A stretch of 64,000 nucleotides of DNA from Endothia cerciana (GCA_026119935.1 JALRMH010000027.1:248001-312000); one strand, 5' to 3'. Counted from the first letter of the stretch, positions 22,927 through 34,379 are shown. Notes: generated by a model from the letters alone, not told the origin. Made by a program: numbers and translations.

Positions 22927-24389
22927 ATGCCGCGCAGACGTCACAAGAGCGGTGGCGACAGAGGCTCGCCCTGCGAGGGTCTGCCGCTGTCTTCGAACGG
23001 TGAGCAAGATGACCACGACAAGAGGCGCAAGTCGGACACCTCTCGTCCCATCCCATGCGACAAGAACAGCGACACTCCTGTCCACAGTCGAGGTTTTGTA
23101 GACGCAGGCAAGGACAATGAGAATGGAGAGCTGGCCGCTACAGGGTCCTCAACGTTGACACAGACACGAGTCAGCCTCGTCGACTCTCGCGGTCATTTCA
23201 TCAAACACGGGGAGCAGCAGACAAGGTCGCTGGCTATCTGGGTGAATGAGTGGTCTAGGATGCACCCAGGGGGATACAGAGGCATGATCCGCCCGTTCGG
23301 CATTGAAGATGGCGTGTTCGACGCCGAGATCATGGAGGCTCTGAACACTTTTGTCGGCATCGATGTCTCCAACCTGGATGCGACTGAGGACTATCACCAG
23401 GCCATCCTTCCAGCCCTCCGTGCTCTCTCATTTCCCCACTACTACTCTGGTGCTGCGTCAACCATCAAGGAATGCCTTGAGACCGGTCTTGTTGTCTACT
23501 TGTACTTCATCCACTGCGTCCCCGAGCTTTGGTGCAACACTGCTGCCAACACCGAGTCAGAGAATCATTTCTTGAACCAGACTGTCATCCTCCTCTATAG
23601 GCTCTGTAAAATCATCTGGTCAGATGAGGAGGCAGCTGATCTCGACAAGGACTTGGACTGCCCGAAATACTGGGATCTGCGGGTTCAGCCAGGTGACCTC
23701 TTCAAGTTGGTTGTTTGTCTTGGAGACGCTCGCCACCGTTACCAAGTCGAGACGAAGAAGCAGAAGAAATTCATTGAGAACACGACTATCGCACTGCTTC
23801 TGCAGTGCTTTCGCAATATGCGCCTGGAGAAGAAGCCGCTGCGGGAATACCATACCTTGCCAAAGCATCCCTCAGACGAAAACTGGCTCAACCAGGTCGC
23901 CTCCAGGCTGATCGAGGCAGATGAGTACAATGAGTCCCGCGATCCCCAGCTGCTTCGCACGATCCCTACCGTCGGTCAGCAAAACGTCCACCAGGATGTG
24001 ATTAGACTCGTCACGATCCGCCGTCTCCTCAACCGTTCTGCAGGTATGTCCCTGGCGCACCTGTGCCTCCCTCCCTGAGTCTATGGCCTCGGTTACTGAT
24101 CTTCCGATTGTAGACAAACAGAAATCTCCCAAGAAAGTCAACAAGCCCACCAAGAAAGTCGGCAAATCTCCCGAGAAGGTCAACCGTAAGTCTAATGAGC
24201 GTTGAATTCCAAGTACGTTGCGGGTAAAAGGAAAGGCTGACGTATTGTATTGTAGCTCGTAGCCAGTTTTTCTTCTCCTGGACCGAGATGCGAGGCAACG
24301 AGTGGCTGGAGAAAGAGCGCGACGACCGGGAGAGGCATGAGCGTGAAGAAATGGACAAGAGGGGACGTGATGCCGTGAAGAAGAAGAAG

Positions 24390-24422
<33 letters not shown>

Positions 24423-24599
24423 TCTGCGGGCGGGGCCTCTTCTTCAACAGCCCACCCCATGCAGGCTGGCCGACGCGTACCGTCAGCTTTGCACACGGAG
24501 CATCGCAGCCAGGCGAAAAGCTTCGAGAACGCCCGTACGGCCGCGATCGAGGAAGCCCAGCGTCTCGCGGAGCAGACACGCCTTTTCACGAGCAAGTAG
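22927..24599 (+). CDS. Conserved-looking hypothetical protein with polyQ
   Basis: Three exons (22927-24043, 24114-24185, 24256-24599) give 510 aa. The first ~60 residues are polar (MPRRRHKSGG). Residues ~80-370 form a helical, probably ordered region: RGHFIKHGEQQTRSLAIW, MIRPFGIEDGVFDAEIMEA and QTVILLYRLCKIIWSDEEAA are typical stretches. A Lys-rich linker from exon 2 (KKVNKPTKKVGKSPEK) leads to a C-terminal coiled-coil-like segment (EMRGNEWLEKERDDRERHE) and a Lys/Gln microsatellite-coded run. An in-frame ATG upstream at 22906 falls in what looks like a leader intron, so I start at 22927. I do not recognise the family. The 62-bp repeats just upstream are probably part of its control region. 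Confidence 0.7.
24378..24421 (+). repeat. (AAG)n-(CAG)n microsatellite inside a CDS
   Basis: Five AAG then about nine CAG triplets, coding KKKKK then Q9 in the 22927 gene. Length variation would be in frame. Confidence 0.9.
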
Positions 24600-25356
24600 G
24601 GCTTCTTGGTCTCCTGGAGCCTGCTCACGAGCACCCAATGAAGGGCGAGGGATGAACAAACGTCAAGCGGTGGGAAGACGGATGTTGTGGCGACGCTTTT
24701 GAGCCCGACTACCTGGATAATGAGCCCAGCAGAGAAGGCTGTGATCTCTCTATGAGACCCTCGCGTGGAGGGCCACCCGGGTCTCAGTTACGTGTTTAAG
24801 TACCCGACATTCCCGTAGTGGGCTACCATGAAGAGGAGAACAAACGAGTCCTTCGGAGCCTTCCGCCTCCAATGTCTGTGTTTTCATTCAGGAGCTCTCT
24901 GAGCGGTGCCTGCCCAGGCTCCTGGCAGAGAAGGCATGCCAAAGGACCAGTGGTTGATCCTTTCATCACCAGACCAGCTGGCCGTGTCTATATCCACCGT
25001 AAACCATGTCGGCAGGCCACATCCAAGTCCGGTATCGGATGCAGCTTTCATCTCGTCCACAGCGTAGATATACTACTGGGCAAGCAGGCGGTCGTGATTA
25101 CGCACTGACGCCACATAGGGGGAGCTCTGTGGATGGGGAGCACACGCCTGCGGGACGACATGGACAGAGAGGACGTAGAGCAAAGGTGCTGCTGTGACGG
25201 CCCCTCGGCAGAATGCTATTTTCTACTTTTGTTCTGCGGAGAATAATCACCTGATAGAATGACCATAGTGGTCCGCAAGCCCATCTGCCACCGTCAAATC
25301 GCCACCTGACGCGGCGAAAACCTGGTCTCAGACTACGAAGGTATAGTCGGCCTTCC
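24600..25356. other. Intergenic, no gene seen
   Basis: Space between convergent genes; presumably two 3' UTRs. No feature found. Confidence 0.5.
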
Positions 25357-26565
25357 CTAGTAGAGCAGCTTTGCATCCTTCTTCGGCCGCTCCCATCCCA
25401 TGTTCCGCTTCAGGAACCCCCTGATGGCCGTCTTGATCTGCTCGAGCTTGGCGTCCCACTCCTGCCTGCTCATATCTCCCTTGGGCGCCAGTATCTCGCG
25501 CGGGATCCCCCCCTCCGGCGTCAGGTAGTTGCCGAGATGCACCACTCGGCCTTTGCCTCCGGCCGTGACGGCCGCCTTCCCGTCCTTCCGGACCAGTGCC
25601 TTCTTCAGCCGGACGAGGTTGTCGTACTCCCTGTCGCTGAACACGAGGATGAAGTCGTACGTCTTGAACATTGTCCTGGACATGCCCCGCGAGCGCCGGG
25701 CCTCGGTCTGCTGCCTGACAGCCTGCTTGAAGGGGTAGCTGAACATCTTGTTGTCGAACAGCGCGTCGAGGGCGAGGGGATCGGGCGGCTCGGCCCCGTC
25801 CGCCATCCCCAGCCTGTAGCTGGGGTACAGGTACTTCATGTCCTCGACCGCGTCGGCCACCTGGCTCCGGCTGCGGTTGAAGAAGCCGGCGGAGTGCGCG
25901 AGCCTGATCTTCCAGTCCCCGCCCGTCCGGACCGTCCACTCGCCGAGCAGCCTCATGTAGCCCTCCGCCACGATGCTCCGGGACCTGTTGTACGGGTCGA
26001 CGAAGAGGACGGCATAGTCGTGGCGGCCAGGAGCCGGCGGCGGGGACGGCGAGGGCGGCCTGGGGCCCCCGACCGCCCCAGGTGGTGCCTGCGCCTGGCC
26101 CTGGCCCTGCCCCTGGAGGAGGACATGCAGGTTGTTGATGCCCACGACGGTCATGAGCTGCAGCTCGGCCGCCAGGGTCAGCTGGTGCTTCTCGATCTCC
26201 TCGCCCAGGTCCCTCAGCTCGTCCGCGTTGCTCCCCAGGGCGAAGTACATGTCGGTCAGGGGCTTGAAGCGGAAGCGGATGTTGAAGGGCCCGATGTCGT
26301 CCTTCCACCTGGTGAAGAGGGCCTCGACCCGCTCGCTGTCCACGCGGATGTCGTCGGCGATGTGCAGGAGCACGTCCCTCCGGGTCTCGTCGATGGTCTG
26401 TTTCCGGAGGAAGGCCTCAAGGCTCATCATCCTCGACCTGAGCTGCTCCATCTGCTTCCCGATGAGGCGCATCTGGTCGGGCCAGCCCTGGACCTTGCGG
26501 AAGACCTCGACAGCCTTGTTGACCACCTCGATAACATCGAGGACAGTCCCCAACGCGTCGGCCAT
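25357..26565 (-). CDS. Helical N-terminal domain fused to a catalytically dead LMW-phosphatase-like domain
   Basis: Single exon, 402 aa from ATG 26565 (MADALGTVLDVIEVV); an in-frame extension upstream reads as leader. Residues ~1-150 are helical and resemble the N-terminal regions of fungal STAND/NLR-type proteins (VNKAVEVFRKVQGWPDQMR and following heptad-like stretches). A Gly/Gln/Pro linker (151-180) follows. From residue 184, AVLFVDPYNRSRSIVAE has the form of the low-molecular-weight tyrosine phosphatase P-loop, Cx5R(S/T), but the catalytic Cys is Asp (D190, with R196 and S197 kept). TYDFILVFSDREYDNLVRLK later corresponds to the family's central strand region. A genuine phosphatase would need the Cys, so this domain is predicted to bind rather than hydrolyse. 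Alternatives: a fast-evolving domain of other ancestry. A role in self/non-self recognition is only suggested by the N-terminus. Confidence 0.7.
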   Translation of the reverse strand: MADALGTVLDVIEVVNKAVEVFRKVQGWPDQMRLIGKQMEQLRSRMMSLEAFLRKQTIDETRRDVLLHIADDIRVDSERVEALFTRWKDDIGPFNIRFRFKPLTDMYFALGSNADELRDLGEEIEKHQLTLAAELQLMTVVGINNLHVLLQGQGQGQAQAPPGAVGGPRPPSPSPPPAPGRHDYAVLFVDPYNRSRSIVAEGYMRLLGEWTVRTGGDWKIRLAHSAGFFNRSRSQVADAVEDMKYLYPSYRLGMADGAEPPDPLALDALFDNKMFSYPFKQAVRQQTEARRSRGMSRTMFKTYDFILVFSDREYDNLVRLKKALVRKDGKAAVTAGGKGRVVHLGNYLTPEGGIPREILAPKGDMSRQEWDAKLEQIKTAIRGFLKRNMGWERPKKDAKLLY

Positions 26566-27112
26566 TGTGCTTTGGGGGGAGGGGAGGAGGGAAAGAAAAG
26601 GCAGGGAGGCTTCAAGTTGGTCCTCTACCACCGTCGGGCTGCGGGGTCGGAGGATGAGGGAACACTTTCAAGTCCAGTTCTCTGTGGCCGTGAGGCTGCG
26701 CCGTGGGTGGAAGGATGAATGCTTATACTAGTACAGTACAGTAAGCCATCTCACCATTCGGCAGAGCGTCCCATGCGGTGGGGCCTGCAGACGCCGTGCA
26801 GTAGCTCCTCCGAGACTGTTGCATAAGCCCGCCGTCCATCCCGGTGAGCCTGGCCCTATATACGGGCCTGAACCTAGGCGTCTGGCTGCCGTGCTCCATA
26901 TCGGTCTCGGATGGCCGCGGTAAGTGGGTCGAGAAATAATAGTATTAATCAATCATGGTTTCCGGTACTCCGGCAATGGCTCTAGAGATCTAACCCGTCG
27001 GCGACAAATAATTACCACTCCTCGCGGCTCACAGTGAGGCCATCGTGGGGAACAGGAGGGGGACCCCCTCTAGACCTCCCGCTCCACAGGTGTCACACAC
27101 CCCCCAACCCCT
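26566..27112. other. Intergenic, no gene seen
   Basis: Leader and promoter of the 26565 gene and 3' flank of the next minus-strand gene. No feature found. Confidence 0.45.
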
Positions 27113-27805
27113 TCACGACCCAACGAGCCCGAGGAGGCCCCCTATCGCACTGATGATCTCCAGCCGCCCCTTCATCTTCTCCCTCTTCTCGTGGTGCCTC
27201 TCCTCCCGCGCGTACACGCACACGGCCGTGAGCACCAGCAGCCCGCACCAGTCCGCCCCCCCAACCCACCCGTCGCCGGCGTCGTACACCTCCATCGTCC
27301 CGAACTCGCTCACCCCAGCGCCGCCCGCGCCGGCACCGGACCCCGCGAACCGCGCGAGGACGACGTCGCCGCCGCCCGCGTCGTGGGCCCACCGCAGCCC
27401 GCCCGCCAGCCCGCCGCCGCCCACCGCGGCGGACAGCTCGTACCGGGCGCCCTTGCCGTGGCCGTGGTGCTTCATGTCGATGGCCATGGCGGTGCGGCGG
27501 TGGCCATCGTCATCACCGCCCCCGCCGAGCGTGCAGTCCAGGAACCTGCCCGACGACACCTGCACCAGGCAGTGGCCCACCGCGGCCCCGCCCTGCGTCC
27601 AGACGCTGAGGTCGATGCTATCGCGGCGGGCGTCCCCGGGCCGCGTGAGGGCGACGGTGTAGGTCTCGTGTGCCGGTGACGAGGGCGTCGCGGTGAGCGT
27701 CCCGGAGAGGGACTGGGTGATGTGGTAGGTCAGCGCTGCCGCCGAGGCTGCGGGCGCGTGTGGTGGTGGCTGGTCTTGGTTTTTGTGGTGGTGGAGGTGG
27801 CTCAT
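27113..27805 (-). CDS. Hypothetical beta-rich protein with His- and Gly-rich stretches
   Basis: Uninterrupted 230-aa frame from ATG 27805 (MSHLHHHKNQDQPPPH). Alternating short hydrophobic strands (YHITQSLSGTLTATP, YTVALTRPG, SIDLSVWTQ, AVGHCLVQVSSGRFLDCTLG) and AMAIDMKHHGHGKGARYELS suggest a beta-barrel, of the general style of tubby/scramblase-like folds, but I cannot place the family. The C-terminus has a hydrophobic helix (WCGLLVLTAVCVYARE), a charged stretch and IISAIGGLLGLVG, which could peripherally anchor it. Codon use is very GC-rich like its neighbours. Confidence 0.55.
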   Translation of the reverse strand: MSHLHHHKNQDQPPPHAPAASAAALTYHITQSLSGTLTATPSSPAHETYTVALTRPGDARRDSIDLSVWTQGGAAVGHCLVQVSSGRFLDCTLGGGGDDDGHRRTAMAIDMKHHGHGKGARYELSAAVGGGGLAGGLRWAHDAGGGDVVLARFAGSGAGAGGAGVSEFGTMEVYDAGDGWVGGADWCGLLVLTAVCVYAREERHHEKREKMKGRLEIISAIGGLLGLVGS

Positions 27806-28819
27806 GTTTGCCGTTTGCGGTTGGTTGCTTTCTGCCTTGGTCTGTCGGTCGGGCCCAGGGTCGTTGTGGGTTGGATCTCGGTGTGACTGCTAGATGCTGA
27901 GGCACCCTTGCGCTGTTGGTTGTAGACGGCAGTGACGGTGATATAAACCTTTTGGCTACCAAAAAATAAAAAATAAAAAAGGGAGGGGGGTGTGCAGATG
28001 AGTAAGACAGACGTTGAAGGATGAGGCTCCTCTGCGGATGTCGTTAGGAGACATGTCAGATAGGTAGCCCGCATCCCATCCTGCGACGTTATGCTGCAGG
28101 CTGTGTGGATGGACTACCTTGAATAGCTGGGTCCCTTTTGCATGAGGCCGTATATTCCTGGGGTCGTAGTGGCACGGCAGGGTCGCTCACTCCGCGCCGA
28201 TCGACTTGTGCTGATCTTCAAAGGACACGCCAGTGAGAATAGAACGCACGTCGGTCAAGGGATACTTACTCATCAGCTGAACTCACCGGGAGATTCAGGA
28301 AAGACAACCGTAGTGCTCCAGCAAATAGAGTTGCTTCATTCATCCCGGACAAACACCTCCCTCCTCCTCGGGCTGAAGGTATGCTTCTAAGAACAACAGT
28401 GACTATGCCTCCCGAATGGAACCTCGCCCAATGCGTCATGTACACAGCCCATAGAAAATTCAGCCGCAATGTCGTTGCGGCTCGCGTCGCCTTTCCGGTG
28501 GCCCGTCCCACATGTCCGGCGGAGCTGAGAGGTACACCACAGGATGCCTTCAGTAGCGGCATCGTGATGAGTGCCCTTCGTGCCCTTCGTGCCCTTCGTG
28601 CCCTTCGTGCCCTTCGTGCCCTTCGTGCCCTTCCAAACCTTCCGAGGGCCAAGGGCCCTCGAACCCTGCTTCCCTCCTTGCTAGGAATCATCAGCTCCCC
28701 TTCCTCTAGCTCGGGAAGATGCCCAACCCCTCCACGGATGCAATCATCCTTCTCAATCCCGTGTCGGCGTGCTTTGGTGGGGTGGGCGGCGAGGGTGACC
28801 TGTTCAAGTCGGCCAGATC
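27806..28819. other. Intergenic with minisatellite
   Basis: Contains the 9-bp array at 28571-28633. A long minus-strand frame here overlaps the striatin 3' end in another frame and has no supportable content. Otherwise nothing found. Confidence 0.5.
28571..28633. repeat. 9-bp minisatellite GTGCCCTTC x7
   Basis: Seven perfect units, about 190 bp past the striatin stop codon, so probably in its 3' UTR or just beyond. Confidence 0.95.
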
Positions 28820-31490
28820 CTACCTGGCGAAGACCTTGACCACACCGTCGCCGCCCCCGCTGACAACCCATCGACCGTCTTGGCTCCAGACCACGGCGCA
28901 TACGCCCTCGCCGCGCATGACGCGGTGCGATGTGATCTCCTGCGTGCAGCTGCGCTTCTCGAGTGACCAGAAGCGGAGCGAGGCGTCGTGGCCTGCCGAG
29001 ACAAGTTCGCGCCCGTCGGGCGACAAGGACAGAGACGAGATGGCAGCTGGGTGAGCGAGCATGTTGTAGGTACACTGGCCTGGAGAGCGGGGCCTCGTCA
29101 GTAGCATTCGCAAGACATTACAGTTCACATTGCACCTACCGCTGTTGGCGTCAAAGAACCGGACGAAACGGTCCTCGTGGCCAGAAATGATGGTACCCTC
29201 AACACCGCTGCCCGCCATCTGCCTCCCACCACCAGTCGGGCCTGCCCCGCCTCCGCTGGAGTCGTCCTCGCTCAAGCCTAGTGCGCCGTGGTTCGTCTGG
29301 TGTTGGCCCTGGTCAAGCCCGACGGTGGTTGCGACGACCGCGTTGACGCTGGTGTTGATAGTACCGTCGTACGTCTCCAGGCTCGCCATGCTGCCAATCT
29401 CCTCCCCCGTCCGGGTATCGTACACAATGATAGCAGCATCCGAGTAGCTCACGACGAACGACTCGCCAGACGCGCTGAGCGCTGTGATGCAGGTCGGTGA
29501 GGCGCTGGAGTTCCCGCGCGAGATGGTATGCACGAGTGTGTGGTCGAAGGGGCTGTTGGAGGCCATAGTTGGCTGAGGACTGCTGGGGAATGCAGACCCG
29601 GAACTCATGCTGTTGCCCCGGACGCGCCCAGATCCACCAGGTCTCCGCCCGGCTGAGGCGGGAGGCGGCTGTGGGCTCGTCATCTGCGGTGGCTGGCTCA
29701 CAGACCAGATGCGAACGGTGCCATCAGCGGCGCCCGAGGCGAGAAGGATGCGGTCGGCGGCGCCGTAGGGGCTGCTCTGGCCAAACACGACGCCGAGTGT
29801 GGCGGGTAGCACGCAGAGGGCCCAGACGGCATCGGTATGGCCATCGAGGGTCGCCTTGGGATCCACCCTGCCGCGCTCCCAGACACGAATAGTCGAGTCT
29901 TGGCCGCCTGAAAATATCCAGCCGTCGCCCAGCGCCCGGCCCCCAGTCGTGAAGTTTGGTGATTGTGACCATGAGGCCAAGCAAAGCACAGCACCGTTGT
30001 GTCCACGATGTGTGAAGTCTGCCTGGACGTCCAAATCTGACAGGGCATTGCTGTACATATGCGGGCTTACCCGTGGGATATGGAAGCGCTTGATGAGGCC
30101 GTCATCACTGGCCGTACAGATCTCGGGCTCGCCAGGGCTGCCGCCCCCGGAGAAGATGACTGAGCGCACGGCATTGAGATGGCCGCGCAGGCCGTATCGG
30201 AGCTTGAAGTTGCCACTCTCGGCCTTCTGTGCCAGGGCATTCAGGGACATCTCCTGGTCGGAGCTTCTCCGCCTGCCCAGAGAGGCCTTTCGACGGTGAA
30301 CCAGTTGTCCGCGACCCGGTGACCTCGGTAGGTTCTCGGCCGTGGGGAAAACGTCAGTATCGGGGCGGTTCGAGCCAACGGGTTGAGGCTGAGGGGCAGG
30401 GTCGGCAAAAGAGCCTTCGTTAAAGTTCCAAGCATCGTGATCGGGCCCTTCCTGCTTCGGGGCATCAGCACCGCCTTCGGCCCGGGTAAGGGGTTTCGCG
30501 CTGTGATTCGGTTCCTGAGGGGCATCCTCGACCATCCGAGCGGAGACGGACGGACCGGGCCACTCGACGGTGTTCCCGAAGCCTTGCTGATTGTCGGTTG
30601 CCCTCATGATACCCTGCGGGGCTGCCGTGGGCTGCGGCTGCTGGATGTCGGGATGCCTGACGGCCAGCTGGCTGGGAGGCTGGCCCTGCAAGGGCTGCTC
30701 GTGGTTCGTGCCCGGCTGCCCGGGCCTGAAGACGATGTGGTTCTGGGCCTGGCGGTTGGCAGCGGAGAGGTGATCCATGGCCTGCTGAGAGCTGGGCAGG
30801 CCGTACCCCTCGCCCTCCCGAAGGTCTTCCAGCATCGGAAGCGGCGGCGAGTCCCGTGGCGGCATCGGGTTGGCGGGCGTGACCATGAGATACGTGAACT
30901 CGGCCTGGCACTGGTCGAGGAAGGTCTTGAGGTCCGATCGCTGCGCCTCGTCATCGTCGGCCCGCTCCACGTCGACGCCCAGGTCGTTCGAGGCACCCGA
31001 GTTCTTGTCGGCCGCGGCTGCGCAGGAGATGGGTCAGCGGGCGAGTCCGGACGGGATGGGGGGGGGGGGGGGAATGGGAAGGGCCAAGAGGTGCAGACTC
31101 ACATCGTAACTTGGCCTGTATCAGAGCTTCCCTGTCCAGCTTCCTGGGCTTGGGCGGCTCATCCTCCACCCTGACCCCCGCGGCGGCAGCCTTGAGCTGG
31201 GCGCTCTGGTCCTTCACCTTGGCCTCGAGTATGGCGACGTACTTCTTCAGCGCCTTCTGCGTCGCATCTGCGCGCCTTGCGGCGCCCTCGAGGTTCGCTA
31301 TGCGGCCCTTCATCTCCTGCTTCTCGATCTCCCAGGCGTTGCGGTCGCGCTCGTGTCGGTGCCACTCGGTCTGGAGGAAGCGCATGACACCCTGCAGGGT
31401 GTACTCGGTGGCATGAGGCTGACCACCGTTGGCGCTATTGATGCCGCCGGGGCCCCCTCCATGGCCGCCGGACTGCATGGGGTTGGCCAT
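28820..31490 (-). CDS. pro11: Striatin homologue, STRIPAK scaffold (PRO11/HAM-3 type)
   Basis: B-type PP2A regulatory/scaffold subunit of the STRIPAK complex, needed for hyphal fusion and fruiting-body development in related fungi; acts at nuclear envelope, ER and mitochondria. Three exons (31490-31103, 31017-29140, 29079-28820) give 841 aa, close to known PRO11. Residues ~28-95 hold the striatin N-terminal domain: EYTLQGVMRFLQTEWHRHER (caveolin-binding-like segment and start of the coiled coil) followed by RNAWEIEKQEMKGRIANLEG. A long disordered linker follows. The C-terminal half is WD40 repeats: LRGHLNAVRSVIFS, WIFSGGQDSTIRVWERG, DGHTDAVWALCVLP, LASGAADGTVRIWSV, ELVSAGHDASLRFWSLE and WVVSGGGDGVVKVF to the stop. 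The last intron (29139-29080, 60 nt) is a multiple of three and stop-free, so automated annotation may retain it. Confidence 0.93.
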
Positions 31491-33014
31491 GTCCTCTCCT
31501 GTCGCCTTCGGGCCGGGTGTGATGCGCCCAAGCCCCCAACTGGCCCAATGTCTGTTCTGAGGCCGCCTGCGTTCGCGATGCCTGTGCCCGTGGAGCCGTG
31601 CCTGGGATGGACCATGCAAAGGCCGTGTTCAGTCCAATGACCGGCGCGTCTGTGGGAGGAAGGGACCCGTGGCTGCGGTCCGGGGGTTGCGCCCGCTGGT
31701 ATCCTCGCGTGTGGTGGGGTCTGTGTCGGTAGTAGTCGCAATCGCATCAGAGGGAGACGATGCCCTTCTGGAAAGGGGGGGGGGGGGGGTGAGAGAGGGA
31801 GGATACGGAGGCTGCGGTGGCCCGCGGGCGAGAAGATCGTATGCTGGTGGTGGCCTGGCCGAGATGATGTGACGAGAGCGCCAGTCAACACCACACAGGC
31901 CAGACAGTCCTCTTCTCGACAGGACGGAGCGGCACTCGTCGCGTGGGTGCCCTGTTTGGCGGGGGCTCAGACGAGACAGTGTCCGTATCGTTGTCTTTTG
32001 TCGTCAGGCCGTCGCGTCGTCGGAAGAGAGGTCGATGCCCCCTGACGGAGTGGTGGGCAATTGGGGGGGAGAAAAAAAAAAGATGTCTCGATCTTGACGT
32101 GATCCTGCTGTGGGTGACGCCCGGAAAAGCACGTCTGCCACATACTGGTACTAGTAGAAGCTCTCCCCCCCCACCCCCCCAGAGCCAGGATTGTACAGTG
32201 GCTGACCTGCAGTGCTCTGCTGCTGTACTAACCTGCTGCTGGATACTGGTTAGCAGCGGCTGCCAAGCTTGGGGCCCTGGACTGGGCAGCAGTGGTGGGG
32301 CCCCAGGCAGCCTTCCCCCCCCTCCCCAATCACAGCTAGCCCATGCTACCTCGGTACCCACCGGGCATGCACGGGCCAGGAGACCGCCAACCGACAGGGA
32401 ACAAGTGGTCCATGCCCCTGGCGGCCTGTGGATGTTCTATGGTATGTCCTATGTAGTTTCAAGCAGTTACCAGACACTGCGATGTCAACCCCCCAATTCC
32501 GACGACAACCTCTGAAGACCAGTTCCTCCGTCATCAGGCGTGGGGGCCTGGCCTCCATGCATGCCGACGGTCGGCTTGGGAGATACCAGATGCAGACCTC
32601 CCTCTACACTGCGGTGGACTATGCATGACGGCCACCTCGAGACTCTCTCGTCCCGTCACCATCTTCGTCGGGACAGGTGGTGGGGTGTGGATGTACGCCG
32701 ACATGGCAAACCGGCAGTCGATTACTCAGGTAGATAGATACTTCCCCGGACCAAGTAAGGGACGTAGGCGGGGGGGTACGTGGAATGGTAGGATGAGTAG
32801 GGGGATCTTGATATGTCCGTTCCAGTTGCCCATGTGAGCCCGTCGGCAGCAGCTGAGGTGCAGGGACGGTTGTGAGATTGCCAAAGCCCCATGAGGCCGG
32901 GCCTTGTGATCCTGCATTGCCTCGGTGTCAACAGCTCAGGTCGGCCATCGCCAGGTCGAAAGCGGTCAAGTGGTGACACATGGGCCATTTCCCCACAAGC
33001 CGCCCTGCTACGCG
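31491..33014. other. Promoter/leader region of striatin
   Basis: About 1.5 kb with no supported gene. G-runs near 31774-31786 and C-runs near 32165-32180. Probably a long regulatory region and leader of the striatin gene. Confidence 0.5.
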
Positions 33015-34379
33015 TCAGAGCTCCAGCTCCTCAACCTCCATCCCACAGCTGACGCACGTCTTGACGGTCTCCCCGTCCTCGTTCTCGATCGCCCGCCCCC
33101 ACTCGTGGACGTGACGCCCGGACCTGCCGATCTCGTCGCCGAACTTCTTGGCGCCGCCCCCGTCGCCGGCCCCCCGCCGCATCGCCTCGGTCCGCGTCTT
33201 GCGCTTGAGCTCGAACAGCTTCTCCTTGAACTTCTTCTCCTTCTGCCTCTTCTTGTTGGCCTCGCGCTTCTCGAACTCGGCGTCCAGCGCCTCGGCCGAG
33301 CCCCATTTCGTGTTGAAGGCGTACTCCTCCACCTGGTACCGCAGGAAGAGCATCATGTCATGCCAGTGGGACTTGTGCGGGTTGGGCCGGGAGAGGTGCG
33401 GGAGGAGGTCCTCATCCCTCAGCTCGGCTGTTGTCGCAGCGTCAGCATCGGGCCGACCGTCACGGCGGGGATGGGGGAACCTTTTTGACTCACAGTCCGT
33501 GATGAGGTAGTCCTCCTTGCACTCCGTCTTTGTCAGTAGGCTATACCTCTCCGGGAACTTCTCCTTGCACCCGTTACACACACGGCAGCCGAACACCTCG
33601 TCCCACACGAAATCGATTTCCAGGCCCCCGCACTCCCTGCACGTCTTCCTCTCCTCCTTGTCCGTCAGCGCACTGAGGCCGGGCTCGAACGGCCCGGCCT
33701 TCTGTCTCTGCAGCTCCCGCAACAGCTGCAGCCTCTCCCACTCCGCGGCCGTCATGTGCTTGGGCTTCTGCTCCTCGCCGGGCCCGCCCTCCCCGCCCCG
33801 GGAGGGCCCGCCCGCAGACATGCTCCTGTTCCAGGGGTCGTCCTCCGCCGAGAGGAAGCCGCCCTTGGTGTCCGTCATGGCGCTGAAGTTGTAGTCCACG
33901 AACCGCGCGAACTTCTTGCTCGCCGGCCGCAGCGCCCCGCCCTCGGCCGCCGCGGCGCCGTCCTTCTTGGCCGGCGGCCGCCCGTCGCGGTTGGAGGCGG
34001 GCACCTCGGACTGTGTGATGGGCTCATAGGGCCGCTTCCTGCTGCGCGGCTGCCTGCTGCGCGGCTGCCTGCTGCCCGCGGCGACGACGTGGATGTCGGG
34101 CGTGTCCACGAAGCCGGAGGAGGTCTTGGGGATGGCGGGCTCGGTGCCGGCCGCGCGGGCGTGGGCCTCCTTTTGGGTGCGGAGGTCCTTGGCGCGGAGG
34201 CGAGATTCTTCCTGTGATCGATGGAGAGATGCGTCAGGATATGAGAAGCGGGATCCCCATGTGGGTTATTGGAGGTCTCGTACCAGCCTGCGAGTAACTT
34301 CTGGTGTTGGAGGGGACGCATCCACGGCCTTCTCGGTAGCCCGGGTTACCCGCCGCGGCGGAGTGGAAGGGCGCCCCAT
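33015..34379 (-). CDS. rad14: DNA repair protein Rad14/XPA
   Basis: Damage verification factor of nucleotide excision repair; a nuclear protein that contacts RPA, TFIIH and XPF-ERCC1. Three exons (34379-34284, 34211-33494, 33427-33015) give 408 aa. The XPA zinc finger is intact: C223-x2-C226-x17-C244-x2-C247 within ERKTCRECGGLEIDFVWDE and CRVCNGCKEKFPERYSLL. The XPA C-terminal DNA-binding domain follows: LRDEDLLPHLSRPNPHK, HDMMLFLRYQVEEYAF and a long charged helix. The N-terminal 200 residues are disordered. The protein ends with KTCVSCGMEVEELEL, a second small CxxC pair. The last intron (33493-33428, 66 nt) is in frame and stop-free; removing it restores the conserved LITDSELRDEDLLPHL. Start chosen at the first ATG of exon 1. 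Confidence 0.95.

Noticed and set aside
25537..26718. Plus-strand frame of 393 codons opposite the phosphatase-like gene
   Set aside because: GC-rich shadow of the minus-strand gene; it lacks recognisable domains, whereas the minus strand has an ordered domain structure.
28266..29075. Minus-strand frame overlapping the striatin 3' end
   Set aside because: Out of frame with the WD40 repeats and dependent on the 9-bp minisatellite; no independent motif.
31943..32515. Plus-strand 190-codon frame upstream of striatin
   Set aside because: No domain, homopolymer-driven composition, and no splice context; likely chance.
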